From Marinobacter sp. ATCH36 (GTDB lineage: Bacteria > Pseudomonadota > Gammaproteobacteria > Pseudomonadales > Oleiphilaceae): a stretch of DNA of 64,000 nucleotides. This document shows, in pieces, positions 49,115 through 59,909 of the stretch. The translations under genes and the position numbers were made by a program. How positions within the stretch are numbered: position 1 is the first letter of the stretch; the number at the start of each line of letters is the position of its first letter. The notes under the pieces were generated by a model that saw nothing but the letters and a program-made list of their open reading frames with translations, made no database searches and was not told the origin of the DNA. The stretch covers positions 1,116,001-1,180,000 of the forward strand of contig NZ_JAMJPL010000001.1 of NCBI RefSeq assembly GCF_023555055.1. Direction: 5' to 3'.

Positions 49115-52100
49115 TGCCAAAGCGTACCGACATTAAAAGCATACTGATTTTGGGCGCCGGCCCCATCGTGATTGGCCAGGCGTGCGAGTTTGACTACTCC
49201 GGAGCACAGGCCTGCAAAGCCCTGCGCGAAGAGGGTTACCGGGTAATCCTGGTTAACTCCAACCCGGCGACCATCATGACCGATCCGGTAATGGCCGATG
49301 CCACCTACATCGAGCCGATCACCTGGAAAACCGTCGAAAAGATCATCGAGAAAGAGAAGCCGGATGCCCTGCTGCCCACCATGGGCGGCCAGACGGCACT
49401 GAACTGCGCGCTGGAGCTGGAAAAGCAGGGCGTGTTGGAAAAGCACGGCGTGGAAATGATCGGCGCCAACGCCGACACTATCGATAAGGCCGAGGACCGC
49501 GACCGCTTCGACAAGGCCATGAAGAAGATTGGCCTGGAATGTCCCAAGGCCAACTTTGCCCATTCCATGGCGGAAGCCTGGAAGGTTGCTGACGAAATCG
49601 GCTTTCCCTGCATTATCCGCCCGTCGTTCACCATGGGCGGCTCCGGTGGCGGCATTGCCTACAACCGCGACGAGTTTGAAGAAATCTGTACCCGTGGTCT
49701 GGACCTTTCTCCGACCAATGAACTGCTGATCGACGAATCCCTGATTGGCTGGAAAGAATACGAAACCGAAGTGGTCCGCGACAAGAATGATAACTGCATC
49801 ATCGTCTGCACTATCGAGAACTTTGACGCCATGGGTGTGCACACCGGGGACTCCATTACCGTAGCGCCGGCGCAAACCCTCACCGACAAGGAATACCAGA
49901 TCATGCGTAACGCCTCGCTGGCGGTGTTGCGTGAGATTGGTGTGGAAACCGGTGGCTCCAACGTGCAGTTTGGTGTCAATCCCGATAACGGCCGCATGGT
50001 GGTTATCGAGATGAACCCCCGGGTCTCCCGTTCTTCGGCTCTGGCGTCCAAAGCCACCGGCTTCCCCATTGCCAAGGTGGCGGCCAAGCTTGCGGTGGGC
50101 TACACCCTTGACGAGTTGCGGAACGAGATTACCGGTGGCGTCACTCCGGCCTCGTTCGAGCCCAGTATCGATTATGTGGTCACCAAGATTCCGCGCTTCA
50201 CCTTCGAAAAATTCCCCCAGGCGGATGCGCGCCTGACCACCCAGATGAAATCCGTGGGTGAAGTGATGGCCATCGGCCGTACCTTCCAGGAGTCGCTGCA
50301 GAAAGCCATGCGAGGCCTGGAAGTGGGTTCCGATGGCTTTGAAGAGAAAGTGGATCTGGATACCACCAATGGCCAGGAAATGCTTACCCAGGAATTGAAC
50401 GTTCCCGGCGCCGAGCGGCTGTGGTACATAGGTGATGCCTTCCGCGCAGGCATGACTGTCGATGATGTCTATCGCAACACCCACGTCGACCCCTGGTACC
50501 TGGTTCAGATCGAAGATCTGATCCGCGAGGAAAATACCCTCAAGTCTGCCGGCAAGGCGGATATTGACCGCGGCACCCTGTTCCGTCTCAAACGTAAGGG
50601 CTTCTCTGACGCCCGTCTGTCGAAACTGCTCGGCATTTCAGAAGTCAGCCTGCGCAAGCTGCGGCACGATCTGGACATTCGCCCGGTCTACAAGCGGGTC
50701 GACACCTGTGCGGCCGAGTTTGCCTCCTCCACCGCTTACATGTATTCCTCCTATGAAGAAGAGTGCGAGGCGGTCCCGTCTGATCGTGAAAAAATTGTGG
50801 TCATCGGTGGCGGTCCCAACCGTATTGGCCAGGGTATCGAGTTCGACTACTGCTGTGTTCACGCCGCGCTCGCCATGCGCGATGACGGCTATGAAACCAT
50901 CATGATCAACTGCAACCCGGAGACGGTTTCCACCGACTACGACACCTCCGACCGCCTCTATTTCGAGCCGGTCACCCTGGAAGACGTGCTGGAAATCATC
51001 AACGTTGAAAAGCCAAAGGGCGTCATTGTCCAGTACGGCGGCCAGACCCCGCTGAAACTGGCCCGTGGTCTGGAAGCCGCAGGCGTACCCATTATCGGCA
51101 CCAGCCCGGATGCCATCGACCGTGCCGAGGACCGGGAACGGTTCCAGCAGATGATTGGGCGTCTTGGCCTGGTCCAGCCGGAAAATGCCACCGTGCGCAG
51201 CCATGAAGAAGGCATTGTGGCGGCCAGGGAGATCGGGTATCCGCTGGTGGTTCGTCCGTCTTACGTGCTGGGCGGCCGTGCCATGGAAATTGTCTACGAT
51301 GAGGAAGAGTTGGTTCGCTACATGCGCAATGCGGTGCTGGTCTCCAACGATAGCCCGGTCTTGCTGGACCACTTCCTGAATGCCGCCATTGAAGTGGATA
51401 TCGACGCCATCAGTGACGGCAAGGATGTGGTCATCGGCGGTATCATGCAGCATATTGAACAGGCCGGGGTACACTCCGGTGACTCCGCCTGCTCCCTGCC
51501 GCCCTACACCCTGTCAAAAGAAGTGCAGGATGAAATGCGTGAAGCGGTGCGCAAGATGGCGATCGAGCTGGATGTGATCGGCCTGATGAACGTCCAGCTG
51601 GCGTGGCAGGACGGCCAGATTTACGTGATTGAGGTAAATCCGCGGGCCTCCCGCACGGTACCGTTTGTCTCCAAGGCCATCGGGGTTTCCCTGGCCAAGG
51701 TGGCAGCGCGGGTCATGGCTGGAAAGACATTGGCAGAGCAGGGTTTCACGCAGGAAATCGTGCCGACACACTTTTCTGTCAAGGAGTCGGTGTTCCCGTT
51801 CAACAAGTTCCCGGCTGTGGATCCCATCCTGGGGCCGGAAATGAAATCCACCGGTGAGGTGATGGGTATTGGCGACAGTTTCGATGAAGCTTTTGCCAAG
51901 GCCGCTCTGGCATCCGGTGAGCGTCTGCCAATTAAAGGCACGGCGTTTATGTCGGTCCGTGACGTCGACAAGCACGGGGCCGCCAAGGTGGCGCAGGACC
52001 TGGTTGACGCCGGCTTCAAGGTAATTGCTACCACCGGTACGGCCAAAGCTCTAAAGGAGGCAGGCATTACCGTTGATCGGGTGAACAAGGTCCGTGAAGG

Positions 52101-52329
52101 TCGTCCGCATATTGTGGATGCCATCAAGAATGGTCAGGTCCAGCTGATTATCAACACCACTGAAGGGCGCAAAGCTATTTCAGACTCGGCACAGATTCGC
52201 CAGTCTGCCTTGCAGTCCAAAGTGACCTATACAACAACCCTGGCGGGCGGTGAAGCGTTCTGCAGGGCAATTATGTTTGGTCCTGAACGCACTGTGCGTC
52301 GTCTTCAGGATCTACACGCAGGAAAGTAA
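49114..52329 (+). CDS. carB: Carbamoyl-phosphate synthase large subunit
   Basis: 1071-residue synthetase with two homologous ATP-grasp halves: the first begins [17 protein letters not shown], the second around residue 555 ([19 protein letters not shown]). The C-terminal allosteric domain responds to nucleotides in relatives. ATG 49114 with GGAGG overlaps the carA stop. Gene order carA-carB-greA matches P. aeruginosa except for an extra ORF between carA and carB there. Confidence 0.97.
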   Translation: MPKRTDIKSILILGAGPIVIGQACEFDYSGAQACKALREEGYRVILVNSNPATIMTDPVMADATYIEPITWKTVEKIIEKEKPDALLPTMGGQTALNCALELEKQGVLEKHGVEMIGANADTIDKAEDRDRFDKAMKKIGLECPKANFAHSMAEAWKVADEIGFPCIIRPSFTMGGSGGGIAYNRDEFEEICTRGLDLSPTNELLIDESLIGWKEYETEVVRDKNDNCIIVCTIENFDAMGVHTGDSITVAPAQTLTDKEYQIMRNASLAVLREIGVETGGSNVQFGVNPDNGRMVVIEMNPRVSRSSALASKATGFPIAKVAAKLAVGYTLDELRNEITGGVTPASFEPSIDYVVTKIPRFTFEKFPQADARLTTQMKSVGEVMAIGRTFQESLQKAMRGLEVGSDGFEEKVDLDTTNGQEMLTQELNVPGAERLWYIGDAFRAGMTVDDVYRNTHVDPWYLVQIEDLIREENTLKSAGKADIDRGTLFRLKRKGFSDARLSKLLGISEVSLRKLRHDLDIRPVYKRVDTCAAEFASSTAYMYSSYEEECEAVPSDREKIVVIGGGPNRIGQGIEFDYCCVHAALAMRDDGYETIMINCNPETVSTDYDTSDRLYFEPVTLEDVLEIINVEKPKGVIVQYGGQTPLKLARGLEAAGVPIIGTSPDAIDRAEDRERFQQMIGRLGLVQPENATVRSHEEGIVAAREIGYPLVVRPSYVLGGRAMEIVYDEEELVRYMRNAVLVSNDSPVLLDHFLNAAIEVDIDAISDGKDVVIGGIMQHIEQAGVHSGDSACSLPPYTLSKEVQDEMREAVRKMAIELDVIGLMNVQLAWQDGQIYVIEVNPRASRTVPFVSKAIGVSLAKVAARVMAGKTLAEQGFTQEIVPTHFSVKESVFPFNKFPAVDPILGPEMKSTGEVMGIGDSFDEAFAKAALASGERLPIKGTAFMSVRDVDKHGAAKVAQDLVDAGFKVIATTGTAKALKEAGITVDRVNKVREGRPHIVDAIKNGQVQLIINTTEGRKAISDSAQIRQSALQSKVTYTTTLAGGEAFCRAIMFGPERTVRRLQDLHAGK

Positions 52330-52333
52330 GACT

Positions 52334-52813
52334 ATGGCTGACAGAGTACCAATGACAAAAGCGGGTGAAATCCGCCTCCGCGAGGAGCTTAAGAAGCTGA
52401 AGTCAGAAGATCGCCCCCGGGTGATCGCCGCTATTTCCGACGCCCGTGAACACGGTGATCTGAAAGAAAATGCGGAATATCATGCTGCCCGTGAGCAGCA
52501 GAGCTTTATCGAAGGCCGCATCCAGGAAATCGAGGGCAAGCTGTCGGTTGCCCAGGTTATCGACGTCAATACCATAGAGTACACCGGCAAGGTGATCTTC
52601 GGTACCACGGTGCGGCTGCTGAACGTGGATACGGATGAACAGGTGACCTATCAGATCGTCGGTGAGGATGAAGCCGATATCAAAGCCGGGAAGCTGTCGA
52701 TTTCCTCGCCAATCGCCCGTGCATTGGTGGGAAAGAGCGAGGGAGATGTGGTGGCAATTCGGGTGCCCTCAGGGACAGTTGAGTACGAAATCGAGCAGGT
52801 AGAGCATATCTGA
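52334..52813 (+). CDS. greA: Transcript cleavage factor GreA
   Basis: Elongation factor of 159 residues that rescues backtracked RNA polymerase. N-terminal coiled coil with the conserved tip [15 protein letters not shown] and C-terminal [17 protein letters not shown] 52334, four bases after the carB stop, so it belongs to the car operon. Confidence 0.96.
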   Translation: MADRVPMTKAGEIRLREELKKLKSEDRPRVIAAISDAREHGDLKENAEYHAAREQQSFIEGRIQEIEGKLSVAQVIDVNTIEYTGKVIFGTTVRLLNVDTDEQVTYQIVGEDEADIKAGKLSISSPIARALVGKSEGDVVAIRVPSGTVEYEIEQVEHI

Positions 52814-52816
52814 GGC

Positions 52817-53128
52817 TCAGTGTTTCTGGCGCAGCAGGTTCGAGAGCTTCGGGTTCGGCTTCTGCGCCCGACGCATGATCACCGCAATCTTACCGATGGT
52901 CTGCACCAGTTCTGCGCCTGAAGCTTCGCACAAAGCGGTAACCGCTTGCTGGCGAGCTTCGCGGTCCTGACTTGCGACTTTGATCTTGATCAGCTCGTGG
53001 TCGTTCAGGGCGCGTTCCAGCTCTTCCTGAAGCCCCTCGGTCAGGCCCTTGTCGCCAACGATAATGACTGGCTTCAGGTTGTGGGCGATACCCCGGTACT
53101 CCCGGCGCTGTTCTGGCGAAAGACTCAT
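52817..53128 (-). CDS. yhbY: Ribosome-associated YhbY-type CRM-domain protein
   Basis: A 103-residue RNA-binding protein linked to 50S maturation. CRM-domain features: LTPEQRREYRGIAHNLKPVIIVGDKGLTEG-like N-terminus (here LSPEQRREYRG) and the HELIKIKV strand. It is convergent with greA and divergent from the rlmE/ftsH region, the usual place in gammaproteobacteria. Confidence 0.94.
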   Translation of the reverse strand: MSLSPEQRREYRGIAHNLKPVIIVGDKGLTEGLQEELERALNDHELIKIKVASQDREARQQAVTALCEASGAELVQTIGKIAVIMRRAQKPNPKLSNLLRQKH

Positions 53129-53229
53129 TATGTAATCTCTTTATGGATGCAATTAACAAAACGTCAGCGGCTAATCGATCACCGCTTCCCTATAATGAGG
53201 CGATTGTAACAGATCGCCCGTGGGGTGAA

Positions 53230-53480
53230 ATGGCAGTTACCACGTATCAGGATGGTATGCCTTCCGGCTGAAGGAACGTTTCGGTTGTGTCCGGGTCAAA
53301 TCTTTCCGGGTGGTCATTGGGTAGATGTTGTAATTTCAGATATGGCACCCACTATGGGTGTATAGCGGATATTGATATTCCCGGCGCCAGTGCTCCATAC
53401 GGATGGGCCGATTCTGGTGGACGGGCGTACAATTGGTGTAAGGTGTCAGAAAAGGCTTTCTCCTGACGGGGCAATCCTTC
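53230..53480 (+). pseudogene. rlmE: Decayed relic of rlmE (23S rRNA Um2552 methyltransferase)
   Basis: No open gene fills the 371 bases between yhbY and ftsH, the normal rlmE slot. The plus strand keeps short RlmE-like pieces in different frames: YAFRLKER at 53256 (compare RAxFKLKE), VDVVISDMAP with T-M following (53321-53356; RlmE motif VVMSDMAPNM) and ADIDIP at about 53365 (compare AVDIPRA). They are broken by a TAG (53363) and frame changes, and the whole is about 250 bases instead of roughly 620. Not recognisable as functional. Confidence 0.55.
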
Positions 53481-53499
53481 AATTCACAGGTGACGATCC

Positions 53500-55443
53500 T
53501 TGAACGATATGGCAAAAAATCTGGTTTTATGGCTAATTATAGCCGCCGTGCTGCTGATGGTATTTCAGAATTTTACTCCTACCACCAGCGGACAGCAGGT
53601 CAATTATTCTCAGTTCGTGGAAATGGTACAGGACGGACAGGTCCGTCAGGTCACCATTGACGGCCTGGAGGTTCAGGGTACCCGTGGTGACGGATCCCAG
53701 TTCCAGACAATCCGGCCGCAGCTGTCTGATGACAAGCTGATGGACGACCTGCTCGCTAACCAAGTGGAAGTTATTGGTAAGGAGCCGGAGCGCCAAAGCC
53801 TCTGGACGCAGTTACTGGTAGCTGCCTTCCCGATTCTTATTATCATCGCGCTGTTCGTGTTTTTCATGCGGCAGATGCAAGGCGGTGGCGGCGGCAAAGG
53901 GCCGATGTCCTTTGGTAAAAGCAAAGCGCGCCTGATGAGTGAGGATCAGATCAAGACCACCTTCGGTGACGTCGCCGGGGTGGACGAAGCCAAGGAAGAC
54001 GTGAAGGAGCTTGTGGACTTCCTGAGAGATCCAAGCAAGTTCCAGCGCCTTGGCGGTAGCATTCCCAAGGGTGTGCTCATGGTCGGCCAGCCCGGTACCG
54101 GTAAGACCCTGCTTGCGAAGGCAATCGCTGGCGAGGCCAAGGTGCCGTTCTTCTCTATCTCTGGTTCCGACTTTGTGGAAATGTTTGTTGGCGTGGGTGC
54201 GTCCCGTGTCCGCGACATGTTCGAACAGGCCAAGAAGCAGAGCCCCTGCATTATCTTTATCGACGAGATCGATGCGGTTGGCCGTCATCGTGGTGCCGGT
54301 ATGGGCGGTGGCCACGACGAGCGTGAGCAGACCCTGAACCAGTTGTTGGTCGAAATGGACGGTTTTGAGGGCAACGAAGGCGTAATCGTCATCGCCGCCA
54401 CCAACCGTCCGGATGTGCTGGATCCGGCGCTGCTTCGCCCGGGCCGCTTCGACCGTCAGGTGGTGGTCAGTCTGCCGGACATCATTGGCCGTGAGCAGAT
54501 CCTCAAGGTGCACATGAAGAAAGTGCCTCTGGCCGATGGCGTGGAGCCGCAGTTGATTGCACGTGGCACACCCGGATTTTCAGGTGCGGATCTGGCCAAC
54601 CTGGTTAATGAGGCAGCCCTGTTTGCAGCCCGCCGTAACCAGCGCCTGGTATCGATGGAAGAGTTTGAGCTCGCCAAAGACAAGATCATGATGGGCGCTG
54701 AGCGCAAGTCCATGGTCATGAGCGAGAAAGAAAAGCGTAATACTGCCTATCACGAGTCTGGCCACGCCATTGTCGGGCGCCTGATGCCCGAGCATGACCC
54801 GGTCTACAAGGTGAGTATTATTCCCCGCGGCAGGGCACTGGGTGTCACCATGTTCCTCCCGGAGGAAGACAAGTACAGCCACAGCAAACGTTTCCTGATC
54901 AGCTCTATCTGTAGCCTGTTCGGTGGCCGTATCGCCGAGGAGCTGACTCTGGGTTTCGATGGTGTCACTACCGGTGCTTCCAATGACATCGAGCGGGCAA
55001 CCAGTCTGGCTCGTAACATGGTCACTCGTTGGGGCCTGTCTGAGAAGCTCGGCCCGCTGCAATACGATACCGATAGTGAAGAGCCGTTCCTGGGCCGCTC
55101 TGCCGGCCAGGCACAGACAGTCTACTCTCCGGAAACGGCGCAGCGAATCGATGAGGAAGTTCGCAATATCATCGACAGCTGCTACGAGAAAGCGAAGCAG
55201 CTACTCGTTGATAATCGTGAAAAACTCGATTTGATGGCCGAAGCTTTAATGAAATACGAAACCATTGATCGTCACCAGATTGATGACATCATGGAGGGTC
55301 GCGAGCCCCGCCCGCCCAAAGGTTGGGGTGATAGTGGGCCTTCAGGTGGGGTGCCGTCTGAAGAACCAGAGCCGGCGCCGGCTCCGAAAGGTTCGGATGA
55401 CGGCCGTCAGCCAGGTGTTGGTCGCCCCGCCGGTGAGCACTGA
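53500..55443 (+). CDS. ftsH: ATP-dependent zinc metalloprotease FtsH
   Basis: Membrane-bound AAA protease of 647 residues. Two transmembrane segments (about 8-24 and 103-123) flank a periplasmic part; then Walker A GQPGTGKT (196-203), Walker B IIFIDEID, the second region of homology and the zinc motif HESGH. The C-terminal tail is Pro/Glu-rich ([14 protein letters not shown]). Start TTG 53500 with AGGTGA is used; ATG 53509 (MAKNLVLW) is an equal candidate and matches other FtsH starts. Confidence 0.95.
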   Translation: MNDMAKNLVLWLIIAAVLLMVFQNFTPTTSGQQVNYSQFVEMVQDGQVRQVTIDGLEVQGTRGDGSQFQTIRPQLSDDKLMDDLLANQVEVIGKEPERQSLWTQLLVAAFPILIIIALFVFFMRQMQGGGGGKGPMSFGKSKARLMSEDQIKTTFGDVAGVDEAKEDVKELVDFLRDPSKFQRLGGSIPKGVLMVGQPGTGKTLLAKAIAGEAKVPFFSISGSDFVEMFVGVGASRVRDMFEQAKKQSPCIIFIDEIDAVGRHRGAGMGGGHDEREQTLNQLLVEMDGFEGNEGVIVIAATNRPDVLDPALLRPGRFDRQVVVSLPDIIGREQILKVHMKKVPLADGVEPQLIARGTPGFSGADLANLVNEAALFAARRNQRLVSMEEFELAKDKIMMGAERKSMVMSEKEKRNTAYHESGHAIVGRLMPEHDPVYKVSIIPRGRALGVTMFLPEEDKYSHSKRFLISSICSLFGGRIAEELTLGFDGVTTGASNDIERATSLARNMVTRWGLSEKLGPLQYDTDSEEPFLGRSAGQAQTVYSPETAQRIDEEVRNIIDSCYEKAKQLLVDNREKLDLMAEALMKYETIDRHQIDDIMEGREPRPPKGWGDSGPSGGVPSEEPEPAPAPKGSDDGRQPGVGRPAGEH

Positions 55444-55482
55444 CACGGTATAATGCCGCGCCAGAGATCATCAATTCATTTA

Positions 55483-55514
55483 CGCCGCCCCGTCCGGGGC
55501 GGCGTTTGTTTTTG
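55483..55514 (+). terminator. Terminator after ftsH
   Basis: GC-rich stem CGCCGCCCC-GT-CCGGGGCGGCG followed by TTTGTTTTT, between ftsH and folP. Confidence 0.9.
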
Positions 55515-55536
55515 CAGGTTGCACTGAAGGTCGCTT

Positions 55537-56370
55537 ATGCAGATGAACTTCGCGGGCCGAGCGCTGGATATGTCCGGCTGCCATGTCATGGGAATACTTA
55601 ACGTAACGCCCGACTCGTTCTCCGACGGCGGCCGCTATAACCAGGTGAGTGCTGCCCTGGCCCGAGCTCGTGAGATGGCGTCAGACGGTGCGGTCTTTAT
55701 CGATGTCGGTGGGGAGTCCACACGGCCGGGCGCAACCCCGGTACCGGTGGAGCAGGAGCTGGAGCGGGTTTGCCCGGTGGTGGAAGCAATTGCCCGTGAG
55801 CTCGATGTCATTGTGTCGGTCGATACCAGTTCACCGCAGGTAATGGCCGAAGTAGCTAAGCTGGGCGCGGGTATGATCAACGACGTCCGGGCGCTGCAGC
55901 GAACAGGGGCGCCGGAGGTAGTTGCGGGCGCCGATATTCCGGTCTGTGTGATGCACATTCAGGGCGAGCCGGATACCATGCAGAACGATCCTCGTTACCG
56001 CAATGTGCGACGGGAGGTCAGCTCGTTTCTTACCGAGCGAATGCGGGTTATCGAAAAGGCGGGGGTCCGGCCTGAGAATATCATTCTGGATCCGGGTTTT
56101 GGCTTCGGGAAGTCTCCCCGGCATAATCTGCAATTGTTGGCCTCGCTGGAGCAGCTGCAGCTGTTGGGGCATCCGGTGTTGGTGGGGCTGTCCCGCAAAA
56201 GCATGCTGGGGCATATCACCGGCCGTGATGTCAGTGAGCGCTTGCCCGCGAGTCTCGCTGCCGCGACAATATCGGCCATGAAGGGCGCGTCGATTATTCG
56301 CGTTCATGATGTCAGGGAAACAGTCGATGCCGTTAAAGTAGTAATGGCAATGGAGGAAGCTGGACAATGA
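55537..56370 (+). CDS. folP: Dihydropteroate synthase
   Basis: Folate pathway enzyme of 277 residues that joins p-aminobenzoate to dihydropterin pyrophosphate. Motifs [24 protein letters not shown] and [11 protein letters not shown] are intact. Its stop overlaps the glmM start by four bases. It stands just after ftsH, as in E. coli. Confidence 0.97.
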   Translation: MQMNFAGRALDMSGCHVMGILNVTPDSFSDGGRYNQVSAALARAREMASDGAVFIDVGGESTRPGATPVPVEQELERVCPVVEAIARELDVIVSVDTSSPQVMAEVAKLGAGMINDVRALQRTGAPEVVAGADIPVCVMHIQGEPDTMQNDPRYRNVRREVSSFLTERMRVIEKAGVRPENIILDPGFGFGKSPRHNLQLLASLEQLQLLGHPVLVGLSRKSMLGHITGRDVSERLPASLAAATISAMKGASIIRVHDVRETVDAVKVVMAMEEAGQ

Positions 56371-57710
56371 GTGACAGAAAATATTTCGGCACGGATGGTA
56401 TCCGGGGGCGGGTTGGCGAATACCCGATCACCCCTGATTTCATGCTGCACCTGGGTTGGGCAGCAGGGCAGGCGTTCAAGCGCGAAGGCCAGCGAAACAG
56501 TGTGCTTATTGGCAAGGACACGCGGCTGTCGGGTTACATGTTCGAATCTGCTCTGGAGTCCGGTTTGTCCGCGGCCGGAGTTGATGTGAAGCTGTTGGGC
56601 CCGATGCCGACACCCGCCATTGCCTACCTGACTCGCACTTTCCGCGCTTCCGCCGGAATTGTGATCAGTGCGTCTCATAACCCCCATGAAGACAACGGTA
56701 TCAAGTTTTTCTCTCCGGCCGGAACCAAGCTGGATGATGCCCTTGAAGCTGAGATAGAGCGCTGGTTGGACAAACCTATTGAAGTCTGTGGTCCCGAAGA
56801 ACTGGGAAAGGCATTCCGGGTCGATGACGCCCCCGGTCGTTACGTGGAATTCTGTAAGAGCACGGTACCAAACGAGTTCGGTCTGGAGGGTCTTCATATC
56901 GTGCTGGACTGCGCCCATGGTGCAACCTATCACGTCGCCCCCAAGGTTTTCCGGGAACTGGGAGCAAAGGTTTCAGTCGTCGGCGGCGACCCGAGTGGCC
57001 TGAATATCAACCTGAATGTCGGGTCCACCCACCTGGATACCCTGAAAAAAACGGTTCTTGAAGAGAAGGCCGATCTCGGGATTGCCTTTGACGGAGATGG
57101 TGACCGGGTGTTGATGGTGGATCGTGATGGAACCGAAGTGGATGGGGATGAACTGCTTTTTGTCATTGCCACCCAGCGACACGCTGCCGGCACCCTCAAG
57201 GGTGGCGTCGTCGGTACGCTGATGACGAATCTGGGGGTTGAGCTGGCCCTGAAAGAGCAGGGTATTGATTTTGAGCGTGCCAAGGTGGGTGATCGCTATG
57301 TTATGGAACGGCTGATCGAAAAGGGTTGGCTGCTTGGTGGCGAAGGTTCGGGCCATATGGTGATTCGTGACTGCACCAGCACCGGTGACGGCATAGTGTC
57401 GGCGCTGCAGGTATTGTTGGCTATCAGTCGTGCGGGAACCCCCCTGGCGGACCTTCGTCAGCGCATGAGCAAGTTGCCGCAGAAAATGATCAATGTGCGT
57501 GTGGATAAGCGGTTTGATCCCCTCGGGCGAGAGGATATTGTCAGCGCTGTGGCGGCGGCGGAAGCCAGGCTTGGTGGTGGGGGGCGAGTGTTGCTGCGGG
57601 CCTCTGGCACCGAGCCGTTGATCCGGGTAATGACCGAAGGGCAGGACGAGGCGGAAATTGTAAAGATTGCCGAGGAACTTGCTGTTGTTGTAGGGAATTC
57701 CCGGGCCTGA
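56367..57710 (+). CDS. glmM: Phosphoglucosamine mutase
   Basis: Converts glucosamine-6-phosphate to glucosamine-1-phosphate for cell-wall precursors. The active phosphoserine loop [10 protein letters not shown] is at about residues 100-109; metal loop DGDGDR is present; 447 residues, normal. The start overlaps folP (ATGA). Confidence 0.97.
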   Translation: MSDRKYFGTDGIRGRVGEYPITPDFMLHLGWAAGQAFKREGQRNSVLIGKDTRLSGYMFESALESGLSAAGVDVKLLGPMPTPAIAYLTRTFRASAGIVISASHNPHEDNGIKFFSPAGTKLDDALEAEIERWLDKPIEVCGPEELGKAFRVDDAPGRYVEFCKSTVPNEFGLEGLHIVLDCAHGATYHVAPKVFRELGAKVSVVGGDPSGLNINLNVGSTHLDTLKKTVLEEKADLGIAFDGDGDRVLMVDRDGTEVDGDELLFVIATQRHAAGTLKGGVVGTLMTNLGVELALKEQGIDFERAKVGDRYVMERLIEKGWLLGGEGSGHMVIRDCTSTGDGIVSALQVLLAISRAGTPLADLRQRMSKLPQKMINVRVDKRFDPLGREDIVSAVAAAEARLGGGGRVLLRASGTEPLIRVMTEGQDEAEIVKIAEELAVVVGNSRA

Positions 57711-57785
57711 CTTTGTGCCCGGGTGCAGTTGTCTGCTGTAAAAGACTGCTGTATAGTTCGTCCTCCCTCGATTCAGGGATTGTTT

Positions 57786-58544
57786 ATGCGCCGTAAGATC
57801 GTCGCCGGAAACTGGAAGATGAACGGGTCGAAAGACCTTGTTAACCGTCTGGTCGGACAAGTCCGGTCAGGCTTGGCACCGCTTGATAATGGTGTGGAGG
57901 CTGTTATTATTCCTCCCGCCCTGTTTGTCGGCGATGTTATCAGTGAGACGGGCGGTGAGATTGCCGTTGGCGTCCAGAATATTGCCTGTTGGGATTCAGG
58001 TGCCTACACCGGGGAAATTTCCGCGGGGATGGCCAAAGACTCCGGATGTGATTATTCCCTTGTGGGGCATTCAGAGCGCAGGCAGCTGTTCGGCGAAACT
58101 GATGAGCAGGTGTCTGTAAAGGTTGCCAGGGCATTGGCTTCAGGGCTGGACGCAGTCATATGCGTTGGTGAGACCCTTGAAGAGCGTGAAGCGGGCAAAG
58201 CCGAGGACGTCGTATCGGCCCAGGTTCGTAAGGCTGTTTCGGAAGTTGATGGCGGGCAGTGGCAACAGGTTGTGATCGCTTATGAGCCAGTATGGGCCAT
58301 AGGGACCGGAAAGACCGCCACCGCCGAAGATGCCCAGGCCATGCATGCTGCTATCCGCGCCGTGCTGAAGTCCTTGGGAGCACCGTCGGAACAGATATCC
58401 CTGCTTTACGGCGGCAGTGTAAAAGCAGATAATGCTGCGGCACTTTTCGCTCAGCCGGACATTGATGGCGGGCTGATCGGCGGCGCATCGCTGGATGCAA
58501 AAGAATTTGTAAGTATCTGCCGGGCTATGCCTGGCAAATCCTGA
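57786..58544 (+). CDS. tpiA: Triose-phosphate isomerase
   Basis: Glycolytic isomerase of 252 residues. Catalytic residues are visible: Lys in GNWKMNG, His in VGHSERR, Glu in AYEPVWAIGTG, and the phosphate-binding YGGSVKADN. ATG 57786 gives the family start; 21 in-frame residues before it are spurious. It is 60 bases upstream of secG. Confidence 0.97.
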   Translation: MRRKIVAGNWKMNGSKDLVNRLVGQVRSGLAPLDNGVEAVIIPPALFVGDVISETGGEIAVGVQNIACWDSGAYTGEISAGMAKDSGCDYSLVGHSERRQLFGETDEQVSVKVARALASGLDAVICVGETLEEREAGKAEDVVSAQVRKAVSEVDGGQWQQVVIAYEPVWAIGTGKTATAEDAQAMHAAIRAVLKSLGAPSEQISLLYGGSVKADNAAALFAQPDIDGGLIGGASLDAKEFVSICRAMPGKS

Positions 58545-58604
58545 AAGTTAAAGGTTCGCGAAAGCCATTGGCAAGAGCCATTAACAAGTCATTAGAGAGT
58601 CATT

Positions 58605-58982
58605 ATGGATTGGGTCGAAACGCTGGTAGTGGTTCTCCACGTGGTCATCGCGGTGACACTGGTGGGGCTGGTACTGATTCAGCAGGGTAAGGGTGCAAAC
58701 GCTGGCGCCGCATTTGGTGGCGGAGCTTCCCAGACAGTATTCGGCAGCGAGGGCAGCAGCAGTTTCCTGGTTCGCGCAACGACCTTGTTGGCCATCGTAT
58801 TCTTTGTAACAAGTTTTTCGCTCGCTGTGTTTGCTAAACAGCGCGCCGAAGTTGCTGGTGAGGCTGGAATTCCACAGGTGCAGGAATCTCCGGCTGGCGA
58901 GTCAGCAGCTGCAGAAGCAGAAGCGGCGAAAGAGAGCGAAACCGAGGGCGGGGACGATAATGCGCTCCCCGACCTCGAGTAA
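58605..58982 (+). CDS. secG: Protein-export membrane protein SecG
   Basis: Translocon subunit of 125 residues with two transmembrane helices (about 5-23 and 57-74) around the conserved GKGANAGAAFGGGASQTVFG loop. The C-terminus is an acidic Ala/Glu-rich tail. It is followed after eight bases by tRNA-Leu, the common gammaproteobacterial order. Confidence 0.95.
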   Translation: MDWVETLVVVLHVVIAVTLVGLVLIQQGKGANAGAAFGGGASQTVFGSEGSSSFLVRATTLLAIVFFVTSFSLAVFAKQRAEVAGEAGIPQVQESPAGESAAAEAEAAKESETEGGDDNALPDLE

Positions 58983-58990
58983 GGTTGTTT

Positions 58991-59075
58991 GCCCAGGTGG
59001 TGGAACTGGTAGACACGCTATCTTGAGGGGGTAGTGGCGAAAGCCGTGCCGGTTCGAGTCCGGCCCTGGGCACCA
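58991..59075 (+). tRNA. tRNA-Leu (anticodon GAG)
   Basis: 85 nucleotides with the CCA encoded. Acceptor stem GCCCAGG/CCTGGGC, anticodon arm CTATC-TTGAGGG-GGTAG with anticodon GAG, a long variable arm as in class II tRNAs, and GGTTCGAGTCC in the T arm. Discriminator A. Confidence 0.97.
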
Positions 59076-59086
59076 TATAGAAGAAA

Positions 59087-59117
59087 AGCGGCTTGGAATT
59101 ACCAGGCCGTTTTTTTG
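59087..59117 (+). terminator. Terminator after tRNA-Leu
   Basis: Eight-base-pair stem CGGCTTGG/CCAGGCCG (one G-T pair), AATTA loop, then seven T. It should end the secG/tRNA transcript. Confidence 0.88.
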
Positions 59118-59125
59118 GTCAGTCC

Positions 59126-59154
59126 TTGACCAGTAAGGCCGGCGTCTCTATACT
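59126..59154 (+). promoter_or_regulatory. Sigma-70 promoter between tRNA-Leu and rimP
   Basis: TTGACC and TATACT separated by exactly 17 bases, a near-consensus promoter, directly after the tRNA terminator. The -35 overlaps the inverted repeat GGTCA-GTCCT-TGACC (59117-59131). It drives the putative small RNA and perhaps the rimP-nusA-infB operon. Confidence 0.75.
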
Positions 59155-59160
59155 CCGGCG

Positions 59161-59301
59161 GATATTGGAGCGGGCTCCGGGCGCAGTTTGTCCTGCCGGT
59201 TCCAGGCAGGCCAGGTGTCTGTCAGCAGGGGAGGTTTTATGTTTGGTGTTATCCTCTGCGAGTTCTTGCAACAAAGAGCCCCACTTTATCGGGGCTTTTT
59301 G
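59161..59301 (+). ncRNA. Putative small RNA or operon leader with own promoter and terminator
   Basis: About 140 bases between the promoter at 59126-59154 and a terminator (AGCCCC/GGGGCT then TTTTT, 59277-59301). It sits where other gammaproteobacteria may have an initiator tRNA gene, but I cannot fold it into one. Near its end, GGGGAGG precedes ATG 59239, which opens a 32-codon frame (MFGVILCEFLQQ...) running through the terminator to TAA, so it might instead be a leader peptide or attenuator of the rimP operon. A GGGCCTG/CAGGCCC stem (59307-59328) follows. Confidence 0.45.
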
Positions 59302-59335
59302 ATTAAGGGGCCTGGCGCATCAGGCCCTGGTGCGT

Positions 59336-59370
59336 AAAAAGGGCTGATGATCAGCCCTTTTTTTGTTTTT
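59336..59370 (+). terminator. Second terminator-like hairpin before rimP
   Basis: AAAAAGGGCTGA/TCAGCCCTTTTTTT stem with a TGA loop region, about 36 bases before the rimP start. Being so close to rimP it may act as an attenuator. Confidence 0.8.
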
Positions 59371-59406
59371 GGGGTCGAAAAAACGAGTAATGGAGACTGA
59401 ATAACC

Positions 59407-59868
59407 TTGTCAGCCAAGTTGAAGCAGCTGGAAGAAATACTCAGGCCGATAGTGGAAGGTTTGGGCTACGAATTCTGGGGCATTGAATTCCGATCTCAAG
59501 GGCACCATTCCCTGTTGAGAATATTTATTGACGATGTCGAAAACGGCATCGGCATTGAAGACTGTGAAAAAGTCAGCCGCCAGGCGAGCGGTGTAATGGA
59601 TGTGGAAGACCCCATTCAGACAGAATATACCCTCGAAGTCTCGTCTCCGGGCATGGACCGGCCGTTGTTCCGACTGGAGCAGTATGAGGCATTCGCCGGC
59701 CATCAGGTCCAGATCAAATTACGGATGGCATTTGAAGGGCGTCGCAAGTTTCAGGGCCTGATCAAGGGTGTTGAGGGCGAGGACGTTGTCGTGGTTGTTG
59801 ATGACCATGAGTACCTGTTGCCGTTCGACAGCATCGAGAAAGCCAACATCGTTCCGGTATTTGAGTAA
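59407..59868 (+). CDS. rimP: Ribosome maturation factor RimP
   Basis: Factor of 153 residues for 30S maturation. Family features: [39 protein letters not shown], and the C-terminal Sm-like domain. Start TTG 59407 after ATGGAGA. First gene of the rimP-nusA-infB-rbfA operon. Confidence 0.94.
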   Translation: MSAKLKQLEEILRPIVEGLGYEFWGIEFRSQGHHSLLRIFIDDVENGIGIEDCEKVSRQASGVMDVEDPIQTEYTLEVSSPGMDRPLFRLEQYEAFAGHQVQIKLRMAFEGRRKFQGLIKGVEGEDVVVVVDDHEYLLPFDSIEKANIVPVFE

Positions 59869-59909
59869 GCCAGTGGACGCAAAGTTTATTTTAAGGGCAG
59901 GGCAATCCA

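Noticed and set aside
49060..50484. Minus-strand open frame of 474 codons opposite carB
   Set aside because: Antisense to carB, which has complete ATP-grasp motifs; a coding shadow.
59093..59302. 69-codon frame from TTG 59093
   Set aside because: It runs through the tRNA terminator and the promoter, lacks a ribosome binding site and has no family character.
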